A DNA stretch of 9,038 nucleotides from assembly GCA_020056205.1 (NCBI GenBank), contig JAGVIF010000552.1, forward strand, positions 1 through 9,038. The letters run 5' to 3'. The stretch's first letter is position 1. Each line of letters opens with the position of its first letter. The notes beneath the pieces were generated by a model, which saw only the letters and a program-made list of their open reading frames with translations, made no database searches and had not been told where the DNA came from. The stretch is from Lentisphaeria bacterium. Lineage in GTDB: Bacteria; Verrucomicrobiota; Lentisphaeria; Victivallales; GWF2-50-93. Position numbers and translations under genes: made by a program. Below, piece by piece: positions 1-7,434 of the stretch.

Positions 1-46
1 AAGAAAAGTAATGCTCAAAAAGACCTTCACGGAGTCAGGATGGAAT

Positions 47-77
47 TATACTCTATAGGGCTTAAAATTGCGCATAG
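47..77 (+). repeat. Left terminal inverted repeat
   Basis: This 31-nt arm begins TATACTCTATAGGG and ends GCGCATAG. It is the reverse complement of 288-318 at 30 of 31 positions. The motif TAGATTGCG, which continues the right arm directly, appears here only after a short insertion (84-92), so the similarity fades just inside the arm. Confidence 0.8.
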
Positions 78-287
78 ACGAGTTAGATTGCGGATTGGAT
101 TTTTTCGTTCCGACTGATGGGCGATATGAATATCGTCCGAAGGAGGAACGGAAAAATACGGCCGCAAGAAACTCGCCGCGAAGCGGTTGCGATCTTTTGA
201 GTTTGGCTTCGCACTCTTCGAGCGCCTTCGATACCTCGGTATCGTCGGGCTCTCAGAATACGAACCAATTCTCAAAATCTTCGCAAT

Positions 288-318
288 CTATGCGCAATTT
301 TAAGCCTTATAGAGTATA
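288..318 (-). repeat. Right terminal inverted repeat
   Basis: This arm reads CTATGCGC at its inner end and TATAGAGTATA at its outer end and mirrors 47-77. It ends 38 bp before the methyltransferase start codon, so any outward promoter in it would drive the restriction-modification genes. I see no convincing -35/-10 pair. Confidence 0.8.
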
Positions 319-356
319 GGCGGGAGTATGCCACTTTTCCACCGGAGAATGATAAT

Positions 357-1298
357 ATGGAAGTATATCAAGCATATGGTAGAACAGATATAGCGTATAA
401 AAGAGATGCGCAGCCCGTGAAGGAAATTACAGCTAAAATCTTGCAGGGGGACTGCAGGGAAGTTTTGAAAACGTTGAATGACAACTCCGTTGACCTTATC
501 GTAACCTCCCCTCCTTACGCTGACAGCAGGTCAGCCACCTATGGCGGAATAAAACCGGATAAGTACGTCGAATGGTTCTTACCTATAACTGCTGAATTGT
601 TGCGTGTTCTAAAACCCGCTGGAACTTTTATATTGAACATCAAAGAAAAGGTCGTGGACGGAGAAAGACACACCTACGTAATAGCGCTAATTCTTGAAAT
701 GAGGAAGCAAGGTTGGTTCTGGACAGAGGAGTTTATCTGGCACAAAAAAAATTGCTATCCTGGCAAATGGCCAAATAGGTTCAGAGATTCTTGGGAAAGG
801 CTTCTGCAATTCAACAAAAGCAAGCAATTCAATATGTATCAAGAAGATGTAATGGTTCCGGTAGGGGATTGGGCTAAAACAAGGCTAAAAAACTTAAGCG
901 ACACCGATTTGAAACGAGATAATTCAAGAGTTGGGAGCGGTTTCGGAAAAAAGATAGCGAACTGGATTGGCAGGGACAAGGCGTATCCGACCAATGTCCT
1001 TCGCTTGGCGACGGAGTGTGCAAACAAGAATCATAGCGCGGTTTTTCCTGAAACCCTTCCTGAGTGGTTCATAAAACTATTCACAAAAGAAGGCGATTGG
1101 ATTTTAGACCCGTTTATGGGATCAGGAACGACCGTTAAGGTTGCTCAAAGAATGACGAGAAATTCCATAGGCATTGAAATATTGAAGGAATATTACGAAA
1201 TAGCAAAGTCTGCCGTCAACGAAAAAAAATATTTATTGTTAGAGGAACAAGCGAAGTATGAACTCAATCGGAATAAACAAAGTCGTAAGGTATGTTGA
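357..1298 (+). CDS. Type II DNA methyltransferase, beta class (probably N4-cytosine)
   Basis: The 313-aa product transfers a methyl group from S-adenosylmethionine to an exocyclic amino group of a DNA base, protecting sites from the endonuclease encoded next to it. Seen: catalytic motif IV TSPPY at residues 50-54 near the N-terminus and the SAM-binding motif I DPFMGSGTT at 251-259 near the C-terminus. This order defines the beta class. The segment between about 130 and 215 has no shared motif and is the likely target-recognition region; GIE at 272-274 fits motif II. SPPY is usual for N4-cytosine methyltransferases, whereas DPPY or NPPY is usual for N6-adenine, so m4C is the better call but unproven. 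The ATG at 357 has GGAGA at 344-348 upstream. The gene overlaps the endonuclease gene by 41 bp. No controller (C) protein gene is visible. Confidence 0.9.
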   Translation: MEVYQAYGRTDIAYKRDAQPVKEITAKILQGDCREVLKTLNDNSVDLIVTSPPYADSRSATYGGIKPDKYVEWFLPITAELLRVLKPAGTFILNIKEKVVDGERHTYVIALILEMRKQGWFWTEEFIWHKKNCYPGKWPNRFRDSWERLLQFNKSKQFNMYQEDVMVPVGDWAKTRLKNLSDTDLKRDNSRVGSGFGKKIANWIGRDKAYPTNVLRLATECANKNHSAVFPETLPEWFIKLFTKEGDWILDPFMGSGTTVKVAQRMTRNSIGIEILKEYYEIAKSAVNEKKYLLLEEQAKYELNRNKQSRKVC

Positions 1299-1986
1299 AA
1301 ATAATATCAGCAGTTTTCATACAAAAAGACTACAAAACCTTGAACTTCTTAAGCTTGACAAGATACTAAAGAGGAAAAATCCTTACCTATTCAAATCCAA
1401 GAACATTCTGACGGCTCATGATTTGGTCAAGGTTCTTTTGGACGCCCATCTATCCTCTCAGGAGGAAACCATCTTTGGTGAATTTCTTGAGGGACTTGCG
1501 AGGTTCATATGCGAACAGATTTACGGCGGGAAGAAATCCTCGGCGGAAGGGATTGACTTAGAGTTCAGCAAAGAAGGCATACATTACCTTGTCTCGATAA
1601 AATCCGGACCAAATTGGGGTAACAGCAGGCAAATCAAGAAAATGAAGGACGACTTCTTGAGGACGATACGAATTTTGAAAACGAACAACCCCAAAATACA
1701 TGTTGCCGTAGTGAATGGCTGCTGTTATGGAAAAGACAACAAACCCGAAAAGGGAAACTATCAAAAGCTTTGCGGCCAACGGTTTTGGGAATTTATTTCG
1801 GGAGATGAGACACTATACACCGCCATAATAGAACCCCTGGGACACAAAGCCAAACAACGCAATGACAGATTTCATGAATCATACGCTCAAATAATCAACA
1901 AATTCACTCAACAGTTCATGAACGATTTCTGTGTCAATGGGAAAATCAACTGGGAGAAATTGGTCGAGTTCAATTCCGGTAAATAA
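1258..1986 (+). CDS. Type II restriction endonuclease, PmeII-like
   Basis: The 242-aa product is the likely DNA-cleaving partner of the preceding methyltransferase, acting at the same unmethylated site in the cytoplasm. Seen: a PD-(D/E)XK-like core with GID (D100) followed 13 residues later by SIKSGPNWGN, giving S113-I-K115. FGEFLEG at 73-79 and the conserved-looking stretches VVNGCCYGKDNKP (141-153) and QRFWEFISG (164-172) support a complete enzyme. From memory, the LTAHDLVK...SSQEETIFGEFLEGLA stretch and IKSGPNWGN resemble the PmeII family of endonucleases; this is recognition, not a search result. The ATG at 1258 lies inside the methyltransferase gene, 11 nt after AGAGGA at 1241-1246, so translation is probably coupled. 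The recognition sequence cannot be read from this sequence. Confidence 0.75.
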   Translation: MNSIGINKVVRYVENNISSFHTKRLQNLELLKLDKILKRKNPYLFKSKNILTAHDLVKVLLDAHLSSQEETIFGEFLEGLARFICEQIYGGKKSSAEGIDLEFSKEGIHYLVSIKSGPNWGNSRQIKKMKDDFLRTIRILKTNNPKIHVAVVNGCCYGKDNKPEKGNYQKLCGQRFWEFISGDETLYTAIIEPLGHKAKQRNDRFHESYAQIINKFTQQFMNDFCVNGKINWEKLVEFNSGK

Positions 1987-1996
1987 TCAAAGGGGG

Positions 1997-2016
1997 GTAT
2001 GCCGAAGTATGCCGAA
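1997..2016 (+). repeat. 10-bp tandem duplication at a start codon
   Basis: GTATGCCGAA occurs twice head-to-tail (1997-2006 and 2007-2016). Each copy contains an ATG: the first (1999) opens a frame of eight codons ending in TAA at 2023-2025, the second (2009) starts the 1002-aa protein. The poly-G tract at 1992-1997 lies 11 nt from the second ATG but only 1 nt from the first, which favours 2009 as the working start. Confidence 0.8.
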
Positions 2017-5000
2017 TTTAGGTAAATTGCCATTGAGCCTTAAAAGGAATATCCTTTCCTTCGAGAGAAAATTGCTGTTTGCCGACACCGCCGTCGCCGT
2101 CTCCTCATTTTTTCTCGCCTTCGCTCTTCCGATAGCTCTTCTTTTCGTGTCAGACCGATTCCTTGAAACCCACTCCGTGGCGCGTTCCGCGCTTCTTCTG
2201 TTGTCAATTTTGTTCTCGGGGGCAAGTCTCATTTTCTGGACTTCACGCTGGCTTATAAACAGAAGAAGCTATTCAGAGCTGTCCCAGCTCATCCAGAAAA
2301 AAATAAAGCCTTTGGGCGATCGTCTGCAGGGGGCGGTTGAACTCGCCTCCGATGAGAGCGCCGGCGCCTTAATCTCAGAGGAACTCCGCGTTGCGGCATT
2401 GAATCAAGTCGCCGACGCCTCGCAAAAATATGACTTTGCAAAAGCTGTTGATAAATCGAGAGTTGCGAAATTCGCAATCTGCCTGATTCTTGCGGCATTG
2501 CTCTTCGCGGCTCTTGCGAAATTCGCAAATCCGGCGTTGATTAATTCCATATCGAGATTTCTCAATCCGTTCGGCAGCGGCAAACGTTTTACTTTTACTG
2601 TTCTCGAAAATCTTCCGGAAAGGCTCATCGTTCCGATGTCCGAGCCTTTTTCTGTAAAAATACTGCTTGATAATCGTTCGCTCAGCCATCCGAAAACGGC
2701 GAAGGCGTTTCTTGCCGCGCAGACCGTCAACGCCAATTTGGATAAAAACAGCTTCCTTTTTTCTTTCGCGGGAATATCAGAGCCTCACGCAATGTTTATA
2801 AAAGCCGGAGATTGCAGGGCAAAGCTGGAAGTAATTCCCAAATATCGCCCTTCTATAAAAAACCTCAAGGCTGTCATCACCCCTCCCCCTTACATCGGAG
2901 GAACCATTGAAGAGGAAATAAAAGGCAATTCATTTCGCGTCCTTTCCGGAGCTTCCGTCTCCATCTCGGGAGAATATTCAGGCGAATTGTCATCGGTGTC
3001 CGTAAAAAATAACTCAGCAGACATCCCCTCTTCTTTTTCCGGAGCGTCATTTAAAAGCGCGCCCGACAGCAAGCTCTCAAACGGAGGCAAACTTGTGATT
3101 AGCGCGACTGATATTAACGGGCTTGAACAAATCCCCGCCACATCGCTTGGAATTGAGCCAACCCAGGACAATCCTCCATGGACGGAAATATCGGACTGCC
3201 CGCAAGGCACGGCCATTTTGAAAGACGAGATTCTTGAAATGACGGTTCGCGCCGTTGACGACTACGGGCTTTCGCTGCTTGCCATCGAAATCGCAATCTT
3301 CCACAAAGAAAAAAGGGAAATAGAGAAAATCCAAAGATTTGAGATCGGGAAATTCAAAGAAAAATCTTTGTCGCGTGAATCAGAATATTTCTTCTCTCCG
3401 TCACCTCTCAAGATCGAACCGGGAACCCTTGTCAGATTGAGATCCGCCGCTTCCGACCGATGCCCGCAAAACCAGGAAACATTCTCATCGGAAAAATATA
3501 TCTATGTCCTGACAGACGAGCAGCATTTCAAACTGGTGATGGAAAAACTCAGGACTTTATCGGCAAAAATCCAAGAACTCAGAAACAATGAAAAAGATTT
3601 GCTGGACAAAAATAACGCCTTGTTGGAATTCGATGAACAAACTCTCAAGAACGAGGATAACAGAAAAAAGCTCTCAACGCAATTAGAAGAGGAAAAGGCT
3701 AACATGCGGAAGGCTCTGGATTTGTGCGAAAAAGGGGCTGAAGCGCTGAGGGAAGCAATGAGAAATAATTCCTTCAGCCCCGATTTGATGAAGAAATGGA
3801 CCGAATTTTTCTCAAAACTTTCGGATATAGCAAACAATGACTTCAAAAAAAGCGTTGCTCCCCTGAAGAAAGCCATGTCGTCTGATGATAAAAAAAATCA
3901 GATATCAAAGGCCGCGCAAGAGCAGGAACGGATAATAAAAGAACTCGATAAGATTCTTGAGGATTTCGAGTCGCATATCGGAGAGTCATTCATGGATAAT
4001 TTTGCCGGACGCCTGAGAAGAGAGGCCGAAAATGAGCGCAAAACACAAAACTCATTGGGCGAAATCCTGAAAGAAAGCGCAGGAGTGAAAGCCGAAAATC
4101 TCAGCGCAAAATTGAAAGAAGATATTTCATCGCAGGCTAACGCGCACTCTGCCGTAAGAGAGTCGGTGGGAGAAATACGCGATGACATGACCGGACTTTT
4201 CAAAAGACTCCCGCTCTATGTCTATGATAGGATACTGAAAGACATGGAGTCCGAAAAGATAATCCGAAAGATGTCCGGCATCGAGGAAAGCATCTCGGAA
4301 AACAGACTCTCCGACGCGATGGAAAAATCAGGAACCGTTGCCAAAAAACTCTCCGAATGGGCTGATCTCTTATCCGCCGCGTCTTCATCTTCTTCCTGCG
4401 CATCATCCCAATCCTCAATACAGGTCCCCCTTGACTTGGTGATGGGGTTAATGAAAATTCTCTTTAAAGAAAATGAGTTGAGGAAAAAAACAAAAAATCT
4501 TGACAAAAATAAAAATGAAAACAAGGAATACTCAACCGGTAGCATCGTTCTCTCCGAGGAACAAGACGAAATAATTCAGGCCATGTCAAAACTCTCGGAA
4601 AAATACTCCGCCGCAATCCCGCAGCTGAAAGAGTTGCTCGCAAGAGCGGCGTCTCCAATGACCGACGCCGAAATTCTCCTCGGAAAATGCGACACGGGAC
4701 AAGAAACGGTGGCGGCCGAAACCGAGGCGATAGAAATCCTTTCAGCCGCGCTCTCTTCTATGAACAAAAATTCCGCAATGCTGTCAATGATGGGCGCAAT
4801 GCTCGCAGGCAACTCTCCGGGATTCGGCATGACCGGCGACTCGGACACGGCAAACACTAAGATTAACGGGAATATTTTCAACGCCGATACTGTTGAAAAA
4901 ACATCTGATAAAACCTTTTCAGCGTCAGAATTCAATATCCCTGAGCGCTTTAGACCCCTTTACGAATCATACCTAAAACGAATTGAAGAACGGAGACTGC

Positions 5001-5017
5001 CGCAAAATGAAAAGTAA
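2009..5017 (+). CDS. DUF4175-like inner-membrane protein with long coiled coil
   Basis: The function is unknown; the protein is probably anchored in the inner membrane with a large periplasmic part. Seen in the 1002-aa product: hydrophobic segments at about 27-47 and 59-77, a polar stretch, a third hydrophobic segment at about 154-172, then a beta-rich region that includes ITPPPYIGG (290-298). From about 505 to 790 the sequence is charged and heptad-like (LRTLSAKIQELRNNEKDLL and onward), a long coiled coil. A Ser-rich linker lies near 788-803, followed by a Met-rich C-terminal tract. Two N-terminal membrane segments, a third one, a PPY-type motif and a coiled coil match DUF4175-type proteins as I know them. 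I chose ATG 2009: the frame is open back to 1931, but those 26 extra codons overlap the endonuclease gene, are polar and lack a good ribosome-binding site. The stop overlaps the next gene by 11 bp. Confidence 0.65.
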   Translation: MPNLGKLPLSLKRNILSFERKLLFADTAVAVSSFFLAFALPIALLFVSDRFLETHSVARSALLLLSILFSGASLIFWTSRWLINRRSYSELSQLIQKKIKPLGDRLQGAVELASDESAGALISEELRVAALNQVADASQKYDFAKAVDKSRVAKFAICLILAALLFAALAKFANPALINSISRFLNPFGSGKRFTFTVLENLPERLIVPMSEPFSVKILLDNRSLSHPKTAKAFLAAQTVNANLDKNSFLFSFAGISEPHAMFIKAGDCRAKLEVIPKYRPSIKNLKAVITPPPYIGGTIEEEIKGNSFRVLSGASVSISGEYSGELSSVSVKNNSADIPSSFSGASFKSAPDSKLSNGGKLVISATDINGLEQIPATSLGIEPTQDNPPWTEISDCPQGTAILKDEILEMTVRAVDDYGLSLLAIEIAIFHKEKREIEKIQRFEIGKFKEKSLSRESEYFFSPSPLKIEPGTLVRLRSAASDRCPQNQETFSSEKYIYVLTDEQHFKLVMEKLRTLSAKIQELRNNEKDLLDKNNALLEFDEQTLKNEDNRKKLSTQLEEEKANMRKALDLCEKGAEALREAMRNNSFSPDLMKKWTEFFSKLSDIANNDFKKSVAPLKKAMSSDDKKNQISKAAQEQERIIKELDKILEDFESHIGESFMDNFAGRLRREAENERKTQNSLGEILKESAGVKAENLSAKLKEDISSQANAHSAVRESVGEIRDDMTGLFKRLPLYVYDRILKDMESEKIIRKMSGIEESISENRLSDAMEKSGTVAKKLSEWADLLSAASSSSSCASSQSSIQVPLDLVMGLMKILFKENELRKKTKNLDKNKNENKEYSTGSIVLSEEQDEIIQAMSKLSEKYSAAIPQLKELLARAASPMTDAEILLGKCDTGQETVAAETEAIEILSAALSSMNKNSAMLSMMGAMLAGNSPGFGMTGDSDTANTKINGNIFNADTVEKTSDKTFSASEFNIPERFRPLYESYLKRIEERRLPQNEK
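2463..2477 (+). repeat. 15-bp near-palindrome TTGCGAAATTCGCAA, copy 1
   Basis: Seven-base arms flank a central A. The copy lies inside codons for VAKFAI, just before the third membrane segment of the DUF4175-like protein. Confidence 0.6.
2514..2528 (+). repeat. 15-bp near-palindrome TTGCGAAATTCGCAA, copy 2
   Basis: This is identical to the copy 51 bp upstream. It encodes LAKFAN at the end of the third membrane segment, so the two copies bracket that segment. Confidence 0.6.
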
Positions 5018-6005
5018 AATTCCGGCGCTGATTTTCTTTTCCCTTTTTGCGAATTTCGCAATCCTGCCGCAGGATATTTTTTACAGCGATTTTATGGATT
5101 TGCCTCCCGGTCTTGACGAAATCTATGTCAGAGGATTGAACTATCTGAAAAGGACGCAGGATGCGGATGGAACATGGAAATCATCTCACTACGGAAGAGA
5201 GCCCGGAACAGTGGGAATATGCGTTGCCGCAATGCTTGCCCGCGGCGACGACCCTGTGAACGGACCGTATTCGGAAAACATAAAACGCGGATTAGACTAC
5301 ATCCTAAAAAGCGCAAAAATAGAAAACGGATACATCGGAAATTCCATGTATAATCACGGGTTTGCGACACTCGCGCTCGCTGAAGCCTACGGACAAGTTG
5401 ATGATGCGAGAATAGGAACAACCCTGCAAAAAGCCGTCGAACTTATTGTTTCCGCCCAAAAACGGAACGGCATGGGTGCGTGGCGCTATACGCCCGACAG
5501 TACCGATGCGGACACGACCGTAAGCGGAGCGTGCCTCGTAGCCCTCTTCGCGGCGGCTAACGCCGGAATAAAAGTTCCGGATGAATCAATAAAAAAGGCT
5601 CTCGATTTTTTCCGCAGCAGCCAATGCTCTGACGGCGGAATAGGATACACCGGACCAGACAATTCAAATATGATTAGAACGGGAATAGGCGCCCTCGCAT
5701 TTGCCCTCGCAAAACAAAAAAAGACTGCGCCTTATTTGAAAACAATGGATTATCTTTCCGGCCGCGCGGCGGAAGAAAATAATAACAATTACCTGTTTTA
5801 CGGATTATATTATTCGTCGCAAGCTTTCTTTCATTCAAACAATGCCAATTGGAATAAATGGAATCTTTCAAACATAAAATTCTTAACGGAGGCGCAGAAT
5901 CAAGATGGATCGTGGCAAAGTGAACTCGGGGCAGAATTCAGCACCGGCGCGGCGCTTTTATCGCTCGCTCTCAACTACAGATATCTGCCGATATATGAAC
6001 GCTGA
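5007..6005 (+). CDS. Exported squalene-cyclase/prenyltransferase-type alpha/alpha toroid protein
   Basis: The 332-aa product has a hydrophobic N-terminus (about residues 5-20), probably a signal peptide, although no clean AxA cleavage site is seen. The rest consists of repeated helical units with Gln-Asp-Gly-Trp-type motifs: QDADGTW at 51-57, CSDGGIGY at 187-194 and NQDGSW at 298-303. Such units build the alpha/alpha barrel of terpene cyclases and prenyltransferase beta subunits. DSTDADTTVSG at 164-174 sits where DxDD-type motifs occur in class II cyclases, but the exact DxDD is absent and the protein is about half the usual cyclase length. I infer a non-cyclase binding or scaffold role, as is common for short exported members. 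ATG 5007 is chosen over the upstream in-frame TTG at 4983 because it gives the signal-like N-terminus; GGAG at 4992-4995 precedes it. The gene overlaps both neighbours by 11 bp, implying coupled translation. Confidence 0.75.
   Translation: MKSKIPALIFFSLFANFAILPQDIFYSDFMDLPPGLDEIYVRGLNYLKRTQDADGTWKSSHYGREPGTVGICVAAMLARGDDPVNGPYSENIKRGLDYILKSAKIENGYIGNSMYNHGFATLALAEAYGQVDDARIGTTLQKAVELIVSAQKRNGMGAWRYTPDSTDADTTVSGACLVALFAAANAGIKVPDESIKKALDFFRSSQCSDGGIGYTGPDNSNMIRTGIGALAFALAKQKKTAPYLKTMDYLSGRAAEENNNNYLFYGLYYSSQAFFHSNNANWNKWNLSNIKFLTEAQNQDGSWQSELGAEFSTGAALLSLALNYRYLPIYER
5047..5061 (-). repeat. 15-bp near-palindrome, inverted copy 3
   Basis: TTGCGAATTTCGCAA is the exact reverse complement of the copies at 2463 and 2514. 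It lies in the signal-peptide codons (FANFAI) of the toroid protein. Downstream identity with copy 1 continues briefly (TC then TGCC). Confidence 0.55.
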
Positions 6006-7434
6006 CCTTTTCGCGAAAACAAAAAAACTGCTGTCCGCTCTCATCTGCGCGGGAGGCATTTGCTATGCCGCAGCCGCCGGAGAAAATTGGGAATTCCATT
6101 TCAGGGACGGGGAAATTTTGAGAGGCGAAATCTCATCGTTCGAAAAGGATAAAACATTCCAAATTACAGCGCCATCACTCCAAAACGACAAGATCAACAT
6201 CCCATCAACCGCGCTTCTTGCAATCAAAAGAATGGCGCCGCCACGCATTGCCGACGACGACGGCAATCTGAAGCTGACGACACGCTCCGGAGACATTATT
6301 TCATGCTTTGTCAAAGAGATAGACGACGGCATAGCGTCCGTCGAAAGCAAATCATTGGGCAATCTTAAAATTCCGCTTGACGCGCTTGAAAAAATCAGCA
6401 GGGCCAACTCATCAATTCCGTCGGTGATAAAGCCTTATGACAGAAAAAACTGGAAGACGTTTCCGGAAAAATATTCGGACCGGCTCGCCATGGACGACAA
6501 ACTAATCCTGATGACAGGCCCCGTTATATCGTCAATAAACTGCGAAATGAGCAAAATCAAAATATCATTTAAAATTTTCAACAACGACTTATCCGACGAA
6601 GGCATGGTTTTAATGCTTTTTGCAAACCTTGACAAAACAAAATCACAGGCCTACATCCTGAAACTGTCAAGTTATAACGTTGCCGTGTCCAAATCCGTGA
6701 ACGGCAACGTCGAACAAATTGGACAAAAAGACATAAACAATAATTCGCCAATCCCGCGAAAAATCATCTCATACGAAATATTCGCCGACAAAATCGAGGG
6801 TTCAGTGCACATCATCGCGGACAACAAGGAGAAATACACGTTCACGGACAAAACCCAAACAAGACCCGGCGGAAATCTCATCGCTTTTTCCTGCCTCAAC
6901 AGTTTCCTATTGCTGTCCGACTTGGAGTTTTCCGAATGGGACGGAAAAATTCCTGACAACGATAAGTCAATCGCCGTTGTTCCGTCCAACTCCGATGTCA
7001 TATCTTTCAACAACAAAGACAAGATTGAGGGCAATTTGAAAGACATTGACACGGAGAAAGTCTTTTTCGAAAGTTCATTCGGAAAACTTAAAGTGCCGAT
7101 TGAGAGGATATCTTCGATAGTCATACAAAAACTGAAAATAACGCCCCCCACCGAAAAGACGGGGATGAACCTTGTGAAATTTCACGGAGGAGACATCATA
7201 AAAGTAAAAATCGAGAAAATAAACGACGGAACACTCTTTGGAGAAACACAATTCGGAAAAATCGCGATAGACATGAACCGTCTCAGCGAAATAGTAATCG
7301 CCGCCGACGCAACTCCGTCCTCAGGGAAGGATATTATGGACATCATTTTCACAAACGAAAAAGTTGATGAAGTTTTCAACGAGGAAGAACTTGAAAATGA
7401 ATTTGGAGAACTTTTAGAACTATTTTATTATTAG
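5995..7434 (+). CDS. Exported beta-repeat protein, paralogue A
   Basis: I do not recognise a named family. The 479-aa product begins with KTKK and a hydrophobic stretch ending YAAAAG (residues 9-29), a typical signal peptide, so it is exported. Four units of about 45 residues share a pattern in which a gly/asp turn (DGEILRGEI, SGDIISCFV, NKDKIEGNL, GGDIIKVKI) is followed by two strands and an ending like KIPLDALEKI or VPIERISSI. They lie at about 34-79, 92-136, 334-378 and 391-436. Between units 2 and 3, a 170-residue beta-rich region ending in FSEWDGK resembles a LamG/concanavalin-type sandwich. An acidic tail (EKVDEVFNEEELENEFGELLELF) closes the protein. ATG 5995 overlaps the upstream stop by 11 bp and gives the signal peptide; the frame is open back to 5905 but those residues are Arg-rich and unlikely. 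A surface or periplasmic binding role is only an inference. Confidence 0.75.
   Translation: MNADLFAKTKKLLSALICAGGICYAAAAGENWEFHFRDGEILRGEISSFEKDKTFQITAPSLQNDKINIPSTALLAIKRMAPPRIADDDGNLKLTTRSGDIISCFVKEIDDGIASVESKSLGNLKIPLDALEKISRANSSIPSVIKPYDRKNWKTFPEKYSDRLAMDDKLILMTGPVISSINCEMSKIKISFKIFNNDLSDEGMVLMLFANLDKTKSQAYILKLSSYNVAVSKSVNGNVEQIGQKDINNNSPIPRKIISYEIFADKIEGSVHIIADNKEKYTFTDKTQTRPGGNLIAFSCLNSFLLLSDLEFSEWDGKIPDNDKSIAVVPSNSDVISFNNKDKIEGNLKDIDTEKVFFESSFGKLKVPIERISSIVIQKLKITPPTEKTGMNLVKFHGGDIIKVKIEKINDGTLFGETQFGKIAIDMNRLSEIVIAADATPSSGKDIMDIIFTNEKVDEVFNEEELENEFGELLELFYY

Larger units (their letters stand above)
47..318. mobile_element. MITE-like inverted-repeat element or structured RNA
   Basis: Seen: 47-77 and 288-318 are inverted repeats of 31 nt, and the single non-Watson-Crick pair (G58 with T307) is a G.U wobble on the + strand. 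Both ends read TATA, compatible with TA target duplication as in IS630/Tc1-type insertions. The interior also pairs: 99-111 with 145-157 (13 pairs, one G.U), 119-126 with 131-138 closing a TGAA loop, 176-179 with 183-186, 189-192 with 281-284, 195-201 with 271-277, 203-211 with 261-268 (one bulge), 220-226 with 247-252 (one bulge), and 229-234 with 239-244. No convincing protein is encoded: the reading frames across it look like chance, and none has a clear ribosome-binding site or a recognisable protein motif. Inference: a non-autonomous insertion sequence derivative, or a structured RNA upstream of the methyltransferase gene. One copy alone cannot decide between these. Confidence 0.55.

Noticed and set aside
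47..318. Retron non-coding RNA
   Set aside because: The inverted terminal arms are suggestive, but the next gene is a methyltransferase and no reverse transcriptase is present.
68..319. Small protein (83 codons) spanning the inverted-repeat element
   Set aside because: It has no ribosome-binding site, its sequence is dictated by hairpin arms, and no protein motif is seen.
1931..2008. Upstream in-frame start adding 26 residues to the DUF4175-like protein
   Set aside because: The extra residues are polar, overlap the endonuclease gene and lack a good ribosome-binding site; ATG 2009 fits the membrane-protein start better.
3502..4935. Antisense reading frames of 100-124 codons opposite the coiled-coil gene
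   Set aside because: They are Ser/Phe-rich mirror images of the Glu/Lys/Leu-rich sense codons, without ribosome-binding sites or motifs.
5905..5994. Upstream extension of paralogue A
   Set aside because: It lies wholly inside the toroid gene, encodes an Arg-rich stretch and would bury the signal peptide.
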